From: Bacteroidales bacterium
GTDB taxonomy: Bacteria; Bacteroidota; Bacteroidia; Bacteroidales; UBA932
Length of the DNA stretch: 42,119 nt
Assembly: GCA_016281435.1 (NCBI GenBank)
Contig: JAEEIQ010000083.1
Coordinates: forward strand, 1-42,119
Direction of reading: 5' to 3'
The notes below the pieces were generated by a model. That model did not search any database and was not told where the DNA came from. It saw only the letters and a list, made by a program, of their open reading frames with translations. Positions 24,364 through 32,705 of this stretch are shown here, in pieces. Within the stretch, counting starts at the first letter, position 1. Each line of letters starts with the position of its first letter. The translations under genes and the position numbers were made by a program.

Positions 24364-25671
24364 CTATTTCACGGCGGCCTTCTGGAAATAGTCCATGCGC
24401 TGCTTATCCACCGCCTTGTGGCTGCGGTCCATGTAGCCGCTGTGGGGACGCTGGAAGGTCACGATCGTGACGGGGGTCTTGACCGTGTTGAGAGCCGCGA
24501 AGAGGTTGGCCCCGGGGCAGGTGAAATCGAACAGTCCGATCTCGCACCAGATGTCAGCCTTCGTGCGGTAGAGCCACGCGGCAGGGTCCATGTAAGGGGA
24601 ATACTTCTGCGTCGATTCGGGGTATTTCCTCATCGTATACGGCCAGGAAGCCGTGCGGCCCTGCAGGCTCCCTCCCTGGTCGATTCCGGCGGGGACCGTG
24701 AGGATGGCCGTGGTCACCCTCTTGTCGAGCACCGAAAGGACAGCGCTCTGGTAGCCTCCCTGGCTGGAACCGCTGACTATGACATGCTTTCCGTCCCAGA
24801 GCGGGTCCTTCGTGAGATAGTCCAGGGCGCGTATCGCGCGCAGCATCATCCATTTGAAATAGTAATCTTCCAGGCCGTCCGGCTCGCGGCTGGAATAGCC
24901 TTTGAGAAGGCCGCTCGAAAGTTCGTCATAGTATGCTTTCGGCTGGTCGTCGAGCATGCCATGGGCGTTGAGGTCCATGGCGAGGGCCCCGCCTTCGACG
25001 CAGTCGGCATAATACAGGGCCGTCCTTGCCTGCGACGGGGAGCCGGGAGTACCTGCGGCGTGCAGGTAGAGGATGATGGGAAGGGTCCCCTTCTTCGCGT
25101 CCTTCGGATGGGCGACGTAGGCGCGGGCCGGAGCGGGTCCTACGCAGTTGATATCGACATGGCGCACCAGGAAGCCGTCTTTTTCGGATTCTTTCGTGAC
25201 ATCCACCTTCATTTTCATCTTGCGCATCTTCTTGATTTCCTTGTTCCAGAATCCGAGAAAATCCGCCGGCTCGCTGAAGCCGACCTTGAATTCTTCGGGC
25301 GCCACGATGACGCCGGCGAAGGCGTTTCCTGTGCCTTCAGCCTTGAATTCGCGCGGCTTGACATCGTCCGTCACTTCGAAAACGTACTGGACGCTTTCGT
25401 CGAACACGCGTTCATACAAAAGATTCTCGCCTTCATGCAGGACAATGTCGCTCTTGGACTCTTCGTTCCACTGCGTCCAGCGCATCACCTTGAAGACAAG
25501 GGGCTTCCCGGGCACGGCCTTCACGTCGGCCCAGACCCTCACGGTGTCCCCCTTTGCGTAAATGCCGTCTGCATGATTGGTCCTCAGGATCACGTTGTCG
25601 CGCACCGGCTGTGCCGCTGCCGCCAGGGCCAGCGCCAGGGCTGCGCCCAAAAGAAAGAATTTGCGTTTCAT
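24364..25671 (-). CDS. Secreted acetylxylan-esterase-like hydrolase (AXE1 family)
   Basis: The protein is 435 aa. A signal peptide ends ALAAAAQ (~21). Residues ~22-125 are a beta-rich N-terminal domain. From ~130 the AXE1/cephalosporin-C-deacetylase alpha/beta hydrolase begins (FKVGFSEPADFLGFWNKEI). The triad candidates are Ser303 in GSSQGG, Asp382 (GLFDFTCPG) and His410 (QRPHSGYMD). Such enzymes remove acetyl groups from xylan, pectic sugars or other acylated sugars. It is divergent from rhaB-rhaD, suggesting that deacetylation of rhamnose-containing polymers and rhamnose use may be linked; that is inference. The -7 box sits 6 nt before ATG. Confidence 0.9.
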   Translation of the reverse strand: MKRKFFLLGAALALALAAAAQPVRDNVILRTNHADGIYAKGDTVRVWADVKAVPGKPLVFKVMRWTQWNEESKSDIVLHEGENLLYERVFDESVQYVFEVTDDVKPREFKAEGTGNAFAGVIVAPEEFKVGFSEPADFLGFWNKEIKKMRKMKMKVDVTKESEKDGFLVRHVDINCVGPAPARAYVAHPKDAKKGTLPIILYLHAAGTPGSPSQARTALYYADCVEGGALAMDLNAHGMLDDQPKAYYDELSSGLLKGYSSREPDGLEDYYFKWMMLRAIRALDYLTKDPLWDGKHVIVSGSSQGGYQSAVLSVLDKRVTTAILTVPAGIDQGGSLQGRTASWPYTMRKYPESTQKYSPYMDPAAWLYRTKADIWCEIGLFDFTCPGANLFAALNTVKTPVTIVTFQRPHSGYMDRSHKAVDKQRMDYFQKAAVK

Positions 25672-25677
25672 ATTCCA

Positions 25678-25685
25678 CGAAGATA
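25678..25685 (-). promoter_or_regulatory. Possible -7 box for the AXE1-like gene
   Basis: On the minus strand TATCTTCG (25685-25678) differs from TAnnTTTG by one base and ends 6 nt before ATG 25671. The 114-bp divergent space holds this and the rhaB promoter. Confidence 0.35.
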
Positions 25686-25756
25686 ATCATTTTGCCCGAC
25701 ATGGAAAAGCAGAACAACAATTTTCAGGGGCCGGCATGGATTTCCGCCGTTTTATG

Positions 25757-25764
25757 TATATTTG
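25757..25764 (+). promoter_or_regulatory. -7 box for rhaB-rhaD
   Basis: TATATTTG at 25757-25764 fits TAnnTTTG exactly and gives a 21-nt leader to ATG 25786. No good -33 TTTG is seen, so an activator may be needed. Confidence 0.55.
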
Positions 25765-25785
25765 GTGTCGGGTAAACTATAATCG

Positions 25786-27153
25786 ATGAAGAATTTTCTC
25801 GCATTCGACTGCGGAGCCACGTCCGGGCGTGCCATGCTGGCGACCTTCGACGGCGACGGCTTCCGCATGGAAGAAGTATACCGCTTCCCGAACCAGACGC
25901 TCCGTATGGGAAACAAGTTCTATTGGAACGTCTATTCCATCTATGAGCATTTTGTAAAATGCATCGACGGGCTGCAGGCCCGCGGGATCGGGATCGACTC
26001 CATAGGCATCGACACATGGGGCGTGGATTTCGGCTGCATAGGGCCCGACGGGTCCATTCTGGGCCTTCCGCGCGCCTACAGGGACCCCTACACCGCGGGA
26101 GTGCCGGAGAAGGTATTCGGAATCATACCGCGCGGGGAACTTTATGCCGCCACGGGTATCCAGATAATGGACTTCAACACGGTTTTCCAGCTTTATGCCC
26201 AGACGCTCGAAGGCGGGACGGCCCTCCGTGAGGCCGACTGCATCCTTTTCATGCCGGACCTGCTTTCGTACATGCTGACAGGGAACAAGGTCTGCGAATA
26301 CACGGACGCCTCCACTTCCGGGATGATGGACCAGAATTCCAGGCAGTTCGACAAGGCGCTGCTGGAAAAGCTAGGCATCCGGACCGACGTGCTGCTGCCC
26401 ATAGTCCAGCCGGGGACGCGGACAGGCCGGTACAAAGGCATTCCCGTGGTAAGCGTCGCCGGGCACGACACCGCTTCGGCCATAGCCGCCGTCCCCGCTG
26501 AAGACGGGAATTTCGCCTACCTTTCGAGCGGGACATGGAGCCTTATGGGCATCGAGGTACCGTCACCCATCATAAATGCGGAATCGGCCAGGCAGAATTT
26601 CACTAACGAAGGCGGGATAGAAGGCACCACCAGGTTCCTTAAGAACATCACCGGCATGTGGCTTCTCGAGCAGTGCCGCAAGGTCTGGAAGGCCGGAGGG
26701 AAGGACTACAGTTATTCCCGGCTTGAGGAAATGGCCCTTTCGGAAAAAGATTTTTCCGGACGGATAGACCCGGACGATCCCCGCTTTGCCAACCCCTCGG
26801 ACATGGTGGAAGAGATATGCGGAGTGATAGGGAAGGTCTCCGACGCCCGTATCGTGTCATGCATCTTCCACTCACTTGCAGACTGCTACAAGGGCGTGCT
26901 TGACAAGCTGTGCGCATTTGCGCCGTTCCCCATAGAAAGACTCCATGTCATAGGAGGCGGCAGCGCCAACGCCCTTCTGGACCAGTGGACGGCCGATGCG
27001 GTCGGTATCCCTGTGGTGGCAGGCCCCTCCGAGGCCACGGCCATAGGCAACGTGATGATGCAGGCAAAGGCCGCGGGACTGATCCGTGACCGCTGGGAAA
27101 TGCGCAGGATGATAGCGAAGACGGCGGAACTCAAAACTTATATGCCGTTATAA
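25786..27153 (+). CDS. rhaB: Rhamnulokinase
   Basis: The protein is 455 aa, a FGGY-family sugar kinase. It phosphorylates L-rhamnulose at C1 using ATP. Visible features are the N-terminal phosphate loop FDCGATSGRAML, the substrate region GIDTWGVDFGCIGPDG, the catalytic aspartate region AGHDTASAIAAVP, YLSSGTWSLMG, and the C-terminal nucleotide motif IGGGSANALLDQWTAD. The order and spacing agree with RhaB rather than glycerol or xylulose kinases, and the neighbour rhaD supports this. It is cytoplasmic. No rhamnose isomerase (rhaI/rhaA) or rhamnose permease gene lies in the window. Confidence 0.95.
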   Translation: MKNFLAFDCGATSGRAMLATFDGDGFRMEEVYRFPNQTLRMGNKFYWNVYSIYEHFVKCIDGLQARGIGIDSIGIDTWGVDFGCIGPDGSILGLPRAYRDPYTAGVPEKVFGIIPRGELYAATGIQIMDFNTVFQLYAQTLEGGTALREADCILFMPDLLSYMLTGNKVCEYTDASTSGMMDQNSRQFDKALLEKLGIRTDVLLPIVQPGTRTGRYKGIPVVSVAGHDTASAIAAVPAEDGNFAYLSSGTWSLMGIEVPSPIINAESARQNFTNEGGIEGTTRFLKNITGMWLLEQCRKVWKAGGKDYSYSRLEEMALSEKDFSGRIDPDDPRFANPSDMVEEICGVIGKVSDARIVSCIFHSLADCYKGVLDKLCAFAPFPIERLHVIGGGSANALLDQWTADAVGIPVVAGPSEATAIGNVMMQAKAAGLIRDRWEMRRMIAKTAELKTYMPL

Positions 27154-27186
27154 AGTATTCCGATAAGACATTAAAGCGACAGTGAT

Positions 27187-27996
27187 ATGAGCGTTTTGGA
27201 TAACAGGCCGACCCTCAGGGCCGAAATCGACCGGGTCGCCGAGGTCGCGTCCTACCTCTGGATGAAGGGATGGGCCGAACGTAACGGCGGCAACATAACC
27301 ATAAACATTACAGACTCGGTGGACGATTCCATGCGGTCGATGCCGGCCGTTTCCGAGGTCCGCGGCATAGGCATGACCCTTCCGCACATAAAAGGCTGCT
27401 GGTTCTATTGCAAGGGGACGGGCAGGCGTATGCGTGACCTGTCGCGCCGTCCCATGGAAAACGGCTCCGTCATCCGCATCCTTCCGGACTGCGCCAGCTA
27501 TGAAATAGTCGCCGACGCTCCCGTCGCTCCCACCTCGGAACTGCCTTCCCACCTGGCCGTGCACGATTATCTTCTGGCCAAGGGCTCCCCGTACCGGGCC
27601 TCCCTGCATACCCATCCCATCGAACTTGTGGCCCTGACCCATAGCCGGAAGTGGATGGAAAAGGACGCCGCCACCCGCATGCTCTGGTCCATGATTCCGG
27701 AGACGAAGGCTTTCTGCCCGCGGGGCCTCGGCATGGTCCCGTACATGCTCCCCTCCTCGAAGGAACTTGCGGAAGCGACCATAAGGACGCTGGATGAGGA
27801 TTACGATGTGGTCATGTGGGAAAAACACGGAGTCTTTGCCGTGGATGTCGATATCATGGCCGCCTTCGACCAGGTCGATGTCCTCAACAAGGCCGCGCAG
27901 ATCTATATTTCTGCAAGGAACATGGGCTTTGAGCCGGAAGGCATGACAGACGCCCAGATGAGGGAGATGTCCGAAGCCTTCGGCCTGCCGAAGTAA
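27187..27996 (+). CDS. rhaD: Rhamnulose-1-phosphate aldolase
   Basis: The protein is 269 aa, a class II zinc aldolase. It splits L-rhamnulose 1-phosphate into dihydroxyacetone phosphate and L-lactaldehyde. The likely active-site residues line up closely with the E. coli enzyme: Glu118 in PTSELPSHLAVH, His141 and His143 in LHTHPIEL, and His214 in WEKHGVFAVD. The N-terminal GWAERNGGNITI is the phosphate-binding loop region. It lies 33 bp after rhaB and is co-transcribed with it. Its stop codon directly abuts the stop of the convergent regulator gene (zero-base gap). Confidence 0.96.
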   Translation: MSVLDNRPTLRAEIDRVAEVASYLWMKGWAERNGGNITINITDSVDDSMRSMPAVSEVRGIGMTLPHIKGCWFYCKGTGRRMRDLSRRPMENGSVIRILPDCASYEIVADAPVAPTSELPSHLAVHDYLLAKGSPYRASLHTHPIELVALTHSRKWMEKDAATRMLWSMIPETKAFCPRGLGMVPYMLPSSKELAEATIRTLDEDYDVVMWEKHGVFAVDVDIMAAFDQVDVLNKAAQIYISARNMGFEPEGMTDAQMREMSEAFGLPK

Positions 27997-29208
27997 TCAT
28001 AGGATCCCGAGTTCCCGCGCCTGGTTCACCAGCTCCGCGGTGTTGGCCGCGTCGAATTTCGCAAGGAGTTTCTTTCGGTACCATTTTATGGTTTCCTGGC
28101 TCAGTCGCAGGGCTTCTGCGATCTGGGGAGTGGTGTAGCCTTTTGCGAGGAGGTCCAGGATCTCCTTTTCCCTGTCGGACAGACGGGGCTTTTCTTCTCC
28201 GGCGTGAGTCATCTCGCCTATGGTTTCTTCCAGTACGGCGGAGACCTCGGCCTGCTGCTTCTTGCTCGCGCGCAGTTTCCCTGCCAGCAGAAGCGATCCG
28301 GCGGCGAGAAGCGCAATCAGCGCCAGGCCTGCGATCATCATCAGCAGTTCTTTCCTTTGGGCCGTCAGGGCTTCCGACATGTACTCGTAGTTCTCTTTCG
28401 TGAAGACCAGTTCTTCCTTCTCATGGGCCGAGAAATACTCATCGGCCTCGTGGAGATACCGCAGGGCTTTCCAGGTGCGGCCTTTTTCCATGTAGACCCT
28501 TCCCAGACCTTTCCGGGCCATGGCGGTCATGAGGGAATCCCCCTGCCCGTAGTGCAGCGCCTTCCCATAGGCCTGGACGGCCTTGCGGAGTTCGCCCTGC
28601 TCCGTCCATGTCTCGCCGATATTGTAGTACAGGACGGAGTTGCTCCGGTCCCACCCGTATTTGTCGAAGATTTCCCCGGCCCGTCCGTACCATTCCATGG
28701 CCTGCGGGATGGAATCCATCATGTTGTAGAGGTTGCCTATGGCCCCGTAGAGGGCAGAACGGGCATTGTCGATGTCCTTTTCCGTGTATCCGTCCGGGTT
28801 TATCGGGGATGTGGCTCCGCCGGCCATCCTGTCCACGGCGGCCAGGGCTTTCCTGTAGTAAACGAGGGAACTGTCATATTGCCCGGCGCCCCAGAAGCAC
28901 TGTCCTATGTAGCGGGCGGCGTCCGAATTGGCTTCCTCCCAGCCTCTCGGCTCGGAAATGGAAAGAGCTTTGCGGGCATAGAAGATGCATTTTTCGCCGT
29001 TCAGGGCACTGTATCCCAGCATGAGGTCCCGGCAGGCCCGGTTGAGGGAGACAAGCTGCTGCGCGGAAGCCTCGTCGATGGCTTGCGGAGTCCATCTGCC
29101 AACTTCCCTTTCCAGGGAGTCCAGGTTGTGCCCGCGGTGGTCGTTGTACGCGGATGAAGGTGCGCAGACGGCTGCGGCCAGCAGGAAGGAGATGACTTTT
29201 CTTCTCAT
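27997..29208 (-). CDS. Membrane TPR protein with C-terminal LuxR-type HTH
   Basis: The protein is 403 aa. An N-terminal signal or anchor (~1-20) is followed by TPR repeats (~60-270; for example YDSSLVYYRKALAAVD, IPQAMEWYGRAGEIFDKYG and LRKAVQAYGKALHYG). A single transmembrane helix (~285-312) comes next, then a short coiled linker and a LuxR/GerE DNA-binding domain (~343-403: LSDREKEILDLLAKGYTTPQIAE). The layout places TPRs outside the inner membrane and the DNA-binding domain inside, making a one-component membrane regulator. It is divergent from a 71-aa protein with nearly the same HTH and may control that operon. The promoter box TATTTTTG is 4 nt before ATG. Confidence 0.85.
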   Translation of the reverse strand: MRRKVISFLLAAAVCAPSSAYNDHRGHNLDSLEREVGRWTPQAIDEASAQQLVSLNRACRDLMLGYSALNGEKCIFYARKALSISEPRGWEEANSDAARYIGQCFWGAGQYDSSLVYYRKALAAVDRMAGGATSPINPDGYTEKDIDNARSALYGAIGNLYNMMDSIPQAMEWYGRAGEIFDKYGWDRSNSVLYYNIGETWTEQGELRKAVQAYGKALHYGQGDSLMTAMARKGLGRVYMEKGRTWKALRYLHEADEYFSAHEKEELVFTKENYEYMSEALTAQRKELLMMIAGLALIALLAAGSLLLAGKLRASKKQQAEVSAVLEETIGEMTHAGEEKPRLSDREKEILDLLAKGYTTPQIAEALRLSQETIKWYRKKLLAKFDAANTAELVNQARELGIL

Positions 29209-29212
29209 GGAA

Positions 29213-29220
29213 CAAAAATA
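29213..29220 (-). promoter_or_regulatory. -7 box for the TPR-LuxR gene
   Basis: On the minus strand TATTTTTG (29220-29213) ends 4 nt before ATG 29208; a TTTG (29246-29243) lies 22 nt upstream. The transcript would be almost leaderless. Confidence 0.55.
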
Positions 29221-29248
29221 AAAAAATTCCGGCCAATCCTGCCAAATT

Positions 29249-29286
29249 CACCCCTTTAGGGTGGGTTTTGCCCCCCGAAAGGGTGG
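29249..29286 (+). repeat. Repeated AGGGTGG element in the divergent LuxR promoter region
   Basis: AGGGTGG occurs at 29258-29264 and 29280-29286, 22 bp apart (about two helical turns). CACCC at 29249-29253 pairs with GGGTG at 29259-29263 to form a small inverted repeat. The stretch lies midway between the divergent TPR-LuxR and 71-aa LuxR genes and is a candidate operator. Confidence 0.4.
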
Positions 29287-29335
29287 TGTTTAAGATGTTG
29301 AAATAGCCGAAATTTGCAAAAACGCATACTGCCAC

Positions 29336-29551
29336 ATGGAAGGAATAACAGCTAATAACATCAAGTTGACAGGGAGGGAGAAATCCATCCTGCAGGAAGT
29401 GGCCACCGGCCGGACGACTCCGCAGATCGCGGAGCATTTCGGGTTGAGTCCGGAGACGGTGAAGTGGTATCGTAAACAGCTGCTCGTCAAGTTCTCGGCA
29501 ACCACATCCGCCGAAATGGTCCGGAAAGCCATACTCAATAAAATAATTTAA
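29336..29551 (+). CDS. Stand-alone 71-aa LuxR/GerE DNA-binding domain
   Basis: The whole protein is one helix-turn-helix domain: LTGREKSILQEVATGRTTPQIAE, then SPETVKWYRKQLLVKF. There is no receiver, TPR or membrane part. By hand about 34 of 61 residues are identical to the HTH of the divergent TPR-LuxR protein, including TTPQIAE and the ETxKWYRKxLLxKF recognition-helix region. It may therefore bind the same DNA sites, either as a regulator or as a competitor. It starts 13 bp before the OmpA-type gene and leads that operon. It is too clean, and too well conserved at the key positions, to be a random frame. A weak box GAAATTTG lies ~18 nt upstream. Confidence 0.75.
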   Translation: MEGITANNIKLTGREKSILQEVATGRTTPQIAEHFGLSPETVKWYRKQLLVKFSATTSAEMVRKAILNKII

Positions 29552-29564
29552 AGCCATACGTCTT

Positions 29565-30935
29565 ATGAAAAGAATCGTTACAGTAATCCTTGCGCTGGTG
29601 TTGGCCTGTTGCGCCACCAGTGCGCAGAGCCTGCTGGACAGGCTGGGCGAACGGGCGAAGAATGCCGTCGAAAACAAGCTTGGAGAAAAGGTTGAAGGTG
29701 CGGTAAACAAAGCCGTCGACAAGGCCGCGGCCAAGGCGGAAAGCAAGATGAAGGGCAAGAAAGCGGGCGAAGCCGGGAAGGCCACCGAGCCAAAAGAAAA
29801 GGCCGCCCCGGAGAAACCCGTACAACAGGATAAACCCGTGCAAGCAGAAACTCCCGTGCAGCCGGCAAAGCCTGCCGGGAAGCCCGCCAGGGAGATCCAG
29901 GTTGCCTATGCGAAGACCGACTTTGTCCCCGGCGACGAAATATTCTTCGAGGATACGTTCGAGAACGAGCGGCTGGGAGAGTTTCCCCTGCGCTGGGACC
30001 TGCTTGACGGTTACGTGGAGACCGTTTCGCTTGAAGGCCGCAAGGTGCTTGCCTTCACCGACAACGGCCTCGGGAAGGTGATGCCCCTGATGAAGGACGA
30101 CAAGTGGAACTGGCTGCCGGAGGTATTCACGGTGGAATATGATCTATATGTGGCTCCCATATCCGAGGATGGCGGTTCCGAACTCGGGGTCGAGCTGTGT
30201 TTGGGCATTCGCGGCGCGTCAGACTATTACAACGCTCCCAGCTATGTCTCTTTCAGATACAGGGAAGATGGCTCCTCCGCGATGCTCTGGTCGCTCAAGA
30301 AGCCGGGATCCGATTCCTGGATTTCCGGACAAAAGAATCTTGGACTCAGTCCATCGTTTGAAGATTTCAACGGGAAGGACAATCCCCTGAAGGCGGGGGC
30401 GTGGAACCACTTCGCCTTTTCTTTCAACAAGAGGGCTTTCAAAGGATATGTAAACGGCTTGCGCATCATAAACGTGCCGGCGATGGAGGCCCCGGGGTAC
30501 CTGTATTTCAACAGCAGTACAAAATATCGCTTCAGCGGCATCAGCAACGTTCGTATCGCGCAGGGCGCCGTGCCCCTGTACGACCGCCTGATGTCAGAGG
30601 GCAAGATAGTCACCTACGCCATCACCTTCGAGACTGGCAAGGCCGATCTCAAGCCCGAGTCCATGGTGGAAGTCAACCGCATCGCCGCTCTCATGAAAGA
30701 GAATCCCGGCCTGGAATTCGAGGTCCAGGGCCATTGTGACGCCACCGGAAGCGACCGCGTGAACGATCCTCTGTCCCAGCAGCGCGCCGAGGCTATTGTC
30801 GCCGCCCTTGTCGATCTGGATATCGCCGGCGCCCGTCTGACTCCCGTCGGCAAGGGGTCCCATGAGCCCATAGCCTCCAATAGCACCGAGGAAGGCCGCG
30901 CCAAGAACCGCAGAGTTGAATTTGTAAAGAAGTGA
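29565..30935 (+). CDS. OmpA-family protein with coiled/Pro-rich N-terminus and LamG-like middle domain
   Basis: The protein is 456 aa. The signal region is MKRIVTVILALVLACCATSAQ; cleavage after TSA is likely, and a lipobox at LACC is possible. Residues ~23-70 are charged and helical (KLGEKVEGAVNKAVDKAAAK). Residues ~75-110 are a Lys/Pro/Gln-rich linker with PVQ repeats. Residues ~120-335 resemble a concanavalin/LamG-type beta-sandwich (FFEDTFENERLGEFPLRWDL). The C-terminal ~110 residues are an OmpA peptidoglycan-binding domain with FETGKADLKPES, GHCDATGS and NRRVEF. It should link peptidoglycan to an envelope structure. It is the second gene of the operon. Confidence 0.85.
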   Translation: MKRIVTVILALVLACCATSAQSLLDRLGERAKNAVENKLGEKVEGAVNKAVDKAAAKAESKMKGKKAGEAGKATEPKEKAAPEKPVQQDKPVQAETPVQPAKPAGKPAREIQVAYAKTDFVPGDEIFFEDTFENERLGEFPLRWDLLDGYVETVSLEGRKVLAFTDNGLGKVMPLMKDDKWNWLPEVFTVEYDLYVAPISEDGGSELGVELCLGIRGASDYYNAPSYVSFRYREDGSSAMLWSLKKPGSDSWISGQKNLGLSPSFEDFNGKDNPLKAGAWNHFAFSFNKRAFKGYVNGLRIINVPAMEAPGYLYFNSSTKYRFSGISNVRIAQGAVPLYDRLMSEGKIVTYAITFETGKADLKPESMVEVNRIAALMKENPGLEFEVQGHCDATGSDRVNDPLSQQRAEAIVAALVDLDIAGARLTPVGKGSHEPIASNSTEEGRAKNRRVEFVKK

Positions 30936-30939
30936 TATC

Positions 30940-32067
30940 ATGAAAAAGATATTTGTTACCCTTTTCGCCCTCGCGGTGATGCTTCCCGCCGGGGCCCAGA
31001 TGACCCCCGAGGCGGTGATGGGCATGACCCCGGACCTGCCTCCCACGTCCGCGCTCCTCGATGAATGGAAAGAGAATCACGATCCGTTCGCGCAGTCGTG
31101 GCCCGGCGCCGAAAAAATCCCTGCATTCGTGGAAGCGCACAGGGTAGCTCAGCAGCAGATCAGCGATATGATGGGCAAGACGCTGTCGCCTTCAATGAAG
31201 CGTGATGCGATGGCCGGAAAGGTGGCCGGAACGAACAAGACGGTGCAGCAGGTCGCCGGGATGAGCGAGGAGGAGGCCAAGGCCCTTGCCATGTCGACCA
31301 TGAAGGGACGCCTGGGGAGTCTGGGCTTGAGCCAGGCCGATCTTGCGAAGATGCAGGGCGGAAATCTCAGCAAGGCGGACGAGCAGGCCCTGGCCAGCAA
31401 GATGTTCGCCGCCCAGACAGGAGGGATGACGATGAAGGATATCGAAGCCATGTCCAACATGACGGATGAGCAGAGGGCGGCCTTCATGCAGGAATCCGGC
31501 CTCGGAGAGTCCGTGACGGCCAAGATGAATGCCGACAAGGGCAAGCGCGCTTATTCCCAGAAGCAGTATCAGCTGGTTTCGGAGATGGCCGCCCTCGCCC
31601 AGAAGGAAAACGCCCTCCAGCAGAAGGCGATAGGGATGATAGATTCCGCCCGCAAGAATGGTCTGGCCCTTTTCGACGAGAAGTACCGGAAGGCGGATGC
31701 GGCCATCAGGGATGAAATCGCGGCGAATCAGATACCGGAAAAACCCGAGCCCGGATTTGACACTGAGGCGGCCCTGGCGCGTTTGAATGCGGCCAATCTC
31801 AAGTGGTTCCATAACATGAGCGCTTTCTACGCGGAATACATTCTCATTTACCGCAATGCCGTGGCAGGCGCCATGGACTGCTGCCGTGCCCAGCTTCTGC
31901 CCGTCAAGAAGCAGAGGCAGGAGATCATGGAGAAACTCTATGCCCTCACGGGGAGCGCGGAGTATGCACTCTCGGCCCAGATCCCGTTCGAGGCTTCTTC
32001 CCTGTATTTCGACCTGGCCGGGGAGATCGTGGACTACGACCTGGATGATGAACTGTTTAAAGAATAA
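30940..32067 (+). CDS. Secreted Ala/Met-rich helical protein of unknown function
   Basis: The protein is 375 aa. A signal peptide ends MLPAGAQ (~20). The remainder is almost entirely predicted helical and rich in Ala, Met, Gln and Lys; for example FVEAHRVAQQQISDMMGK, then MSEEEAKALAMSTMKG and MTMKDIEAMSNMTDEQ. A longer helical second half contains NMSAFYAEYILIYRN and two adjacent cysteines (MDCCRAQ). I recognise no family. Four bases separate it from the OmpA-type gene, and the next lipoprotein starts four bases after its stop, so the three are one transcript. It is probably periplasmic; a structural or chaperone-like part of the same envelope assembly is possible but unproven. Confidence 0.8.
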   Translation: MKKIFVTLFALAVMLPAGAQMTPEAVMGMTPDLPPTSALLDEWKENHDPFAQSWPGAEKIPAFVEAHRVAQQQISDMMGKTLSPSMKRDAMAGKVAGTNKTVQQVAGMSEEEAKALAMSTMKGRLGSLGLSQADLAKMQGGNLSKADEQALASKMFAAQTGGMTMKDIEAMSNMTDEQRAAFMQESGLGESVTAKMNADKGKRAYSQKQYQLVSEMAALAQKENALQQKAIGMIDSARKNGLALFDEKYRKADAAIRDEIAANQIPEKPEPGFDTEAALARLNAANLKWFHNMSAFYAEYILIYRNAVAGAMDCCRAQLLPVKKQRQEIMEKLYALTGSAEYALSAQIPFEASSLYFDLAGEIVDYDLDDELFKE

Positions 32068-32071
32068 CAAG

Positions 32072-32659
32072 ATGAAAAAAGCCTTATCCATCATTGCGGC
32101 AGCGGCCCTTCTGCTGTCTTGCGGCGGCAACGGCCGGCAGGGTAAAACGGAAAACGGGGGGAATGTCGAAAAGAAAAGCGCGAAAACCTCAATCTCCATA
32201 GGCGACAAGTTCGCCTTTGCAGGGCTGGAAAGCGACAGGCTTGTCCCGGATTTCGCCATTGAACTTAGCGAACTGGCCACTGATCCCCGCTCGGAGAGCA
32301 GGCCGAGGAAGGACGAAGCTTTCTTCTACACAGGCGCCGACATCAGTTCCGTTCCGGTGGCAAAGGTGCAGGCTTACCTGCAGGAAGTCTATGCGGCGGT
32401 CAAGAAAGCCGCCGACGGGGGAACCGTATTCCGCGCGAAAGGAATCTCCGGCGATGAGGTCGGGGAGGAAGTCACTTCCGCTCCAGTCATCGAAAAGCCT
32501 GCCGCGACGGTCATGTACCTGTACCGTTATGACGGGACCTGGTACAACATCACCGTCGGCCACAAAGCTTATTTCCGCAAGTTCAAGAAGGACTACGGCG
32601 AGAAATTCCTGGGTGTCGGCGTGAATGTACAGGAGAAACTGGGAGAGGTGATACATTGA
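32072..32659 (+). CDS. Small lipoprotein of unknown function
   Basis: The protein is 195 aa from ATG 32072. The lipoprotein signal ends ALLLSC (Cys17), followed by a Gly/Asn/Lys linker. The mature part (~45-195) is mixed alpha/beta with RPRKDEAFFYTGADISSVP, and a C-terminal beta region PAATVMYLYRYDGTWYNITVG. I recognise no family. An in-frame reading starting at 31856 is inside the upstream gene and is rejected. It is the last gene of the operon beginning at 29336. A promoter for the next regulator begins right after its stop, with no hairpin terminator visible. Confidence 0.8.
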   Translation: MKKALSIIAAAALLLSCGGNGRQGKTENGGNVEKKSAKTSISIGDKFAFAGLESDRLVPDFAIELSELATDPRSESRPRKDEAFFYTGADISSVPVAKVQAYLQEVYAAVKKAADGGTVFRAKGISGDEVGEEVTSAPVIEKPAATVMYLYRYDGTWYNITVGHKAYFRKFKKDYGEKFLGVGVNVQEKLGEVIH

Positions 32660-32667
32660 CCGCAGGA

Positions 32668-32699
32668 TTTGCTTTACTCGGGGGAATCGGTTAATTTTG
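32668..32699 (+). promoter_or_regulatory. Near-perfect Bacteroidetes promoter for the second TPR-LuxR gene
   Basis: TTTG (32668-32671), 20 nt, then TAATTTTGC (32692-32700) match both elements. The -7 box ends only 6 nt before ATG 32706, so the mRNA should begin at or within a few bases of the start codon. Confidence 0.75.
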
Positions 32700-32705
32700 C
32701 AAGCG

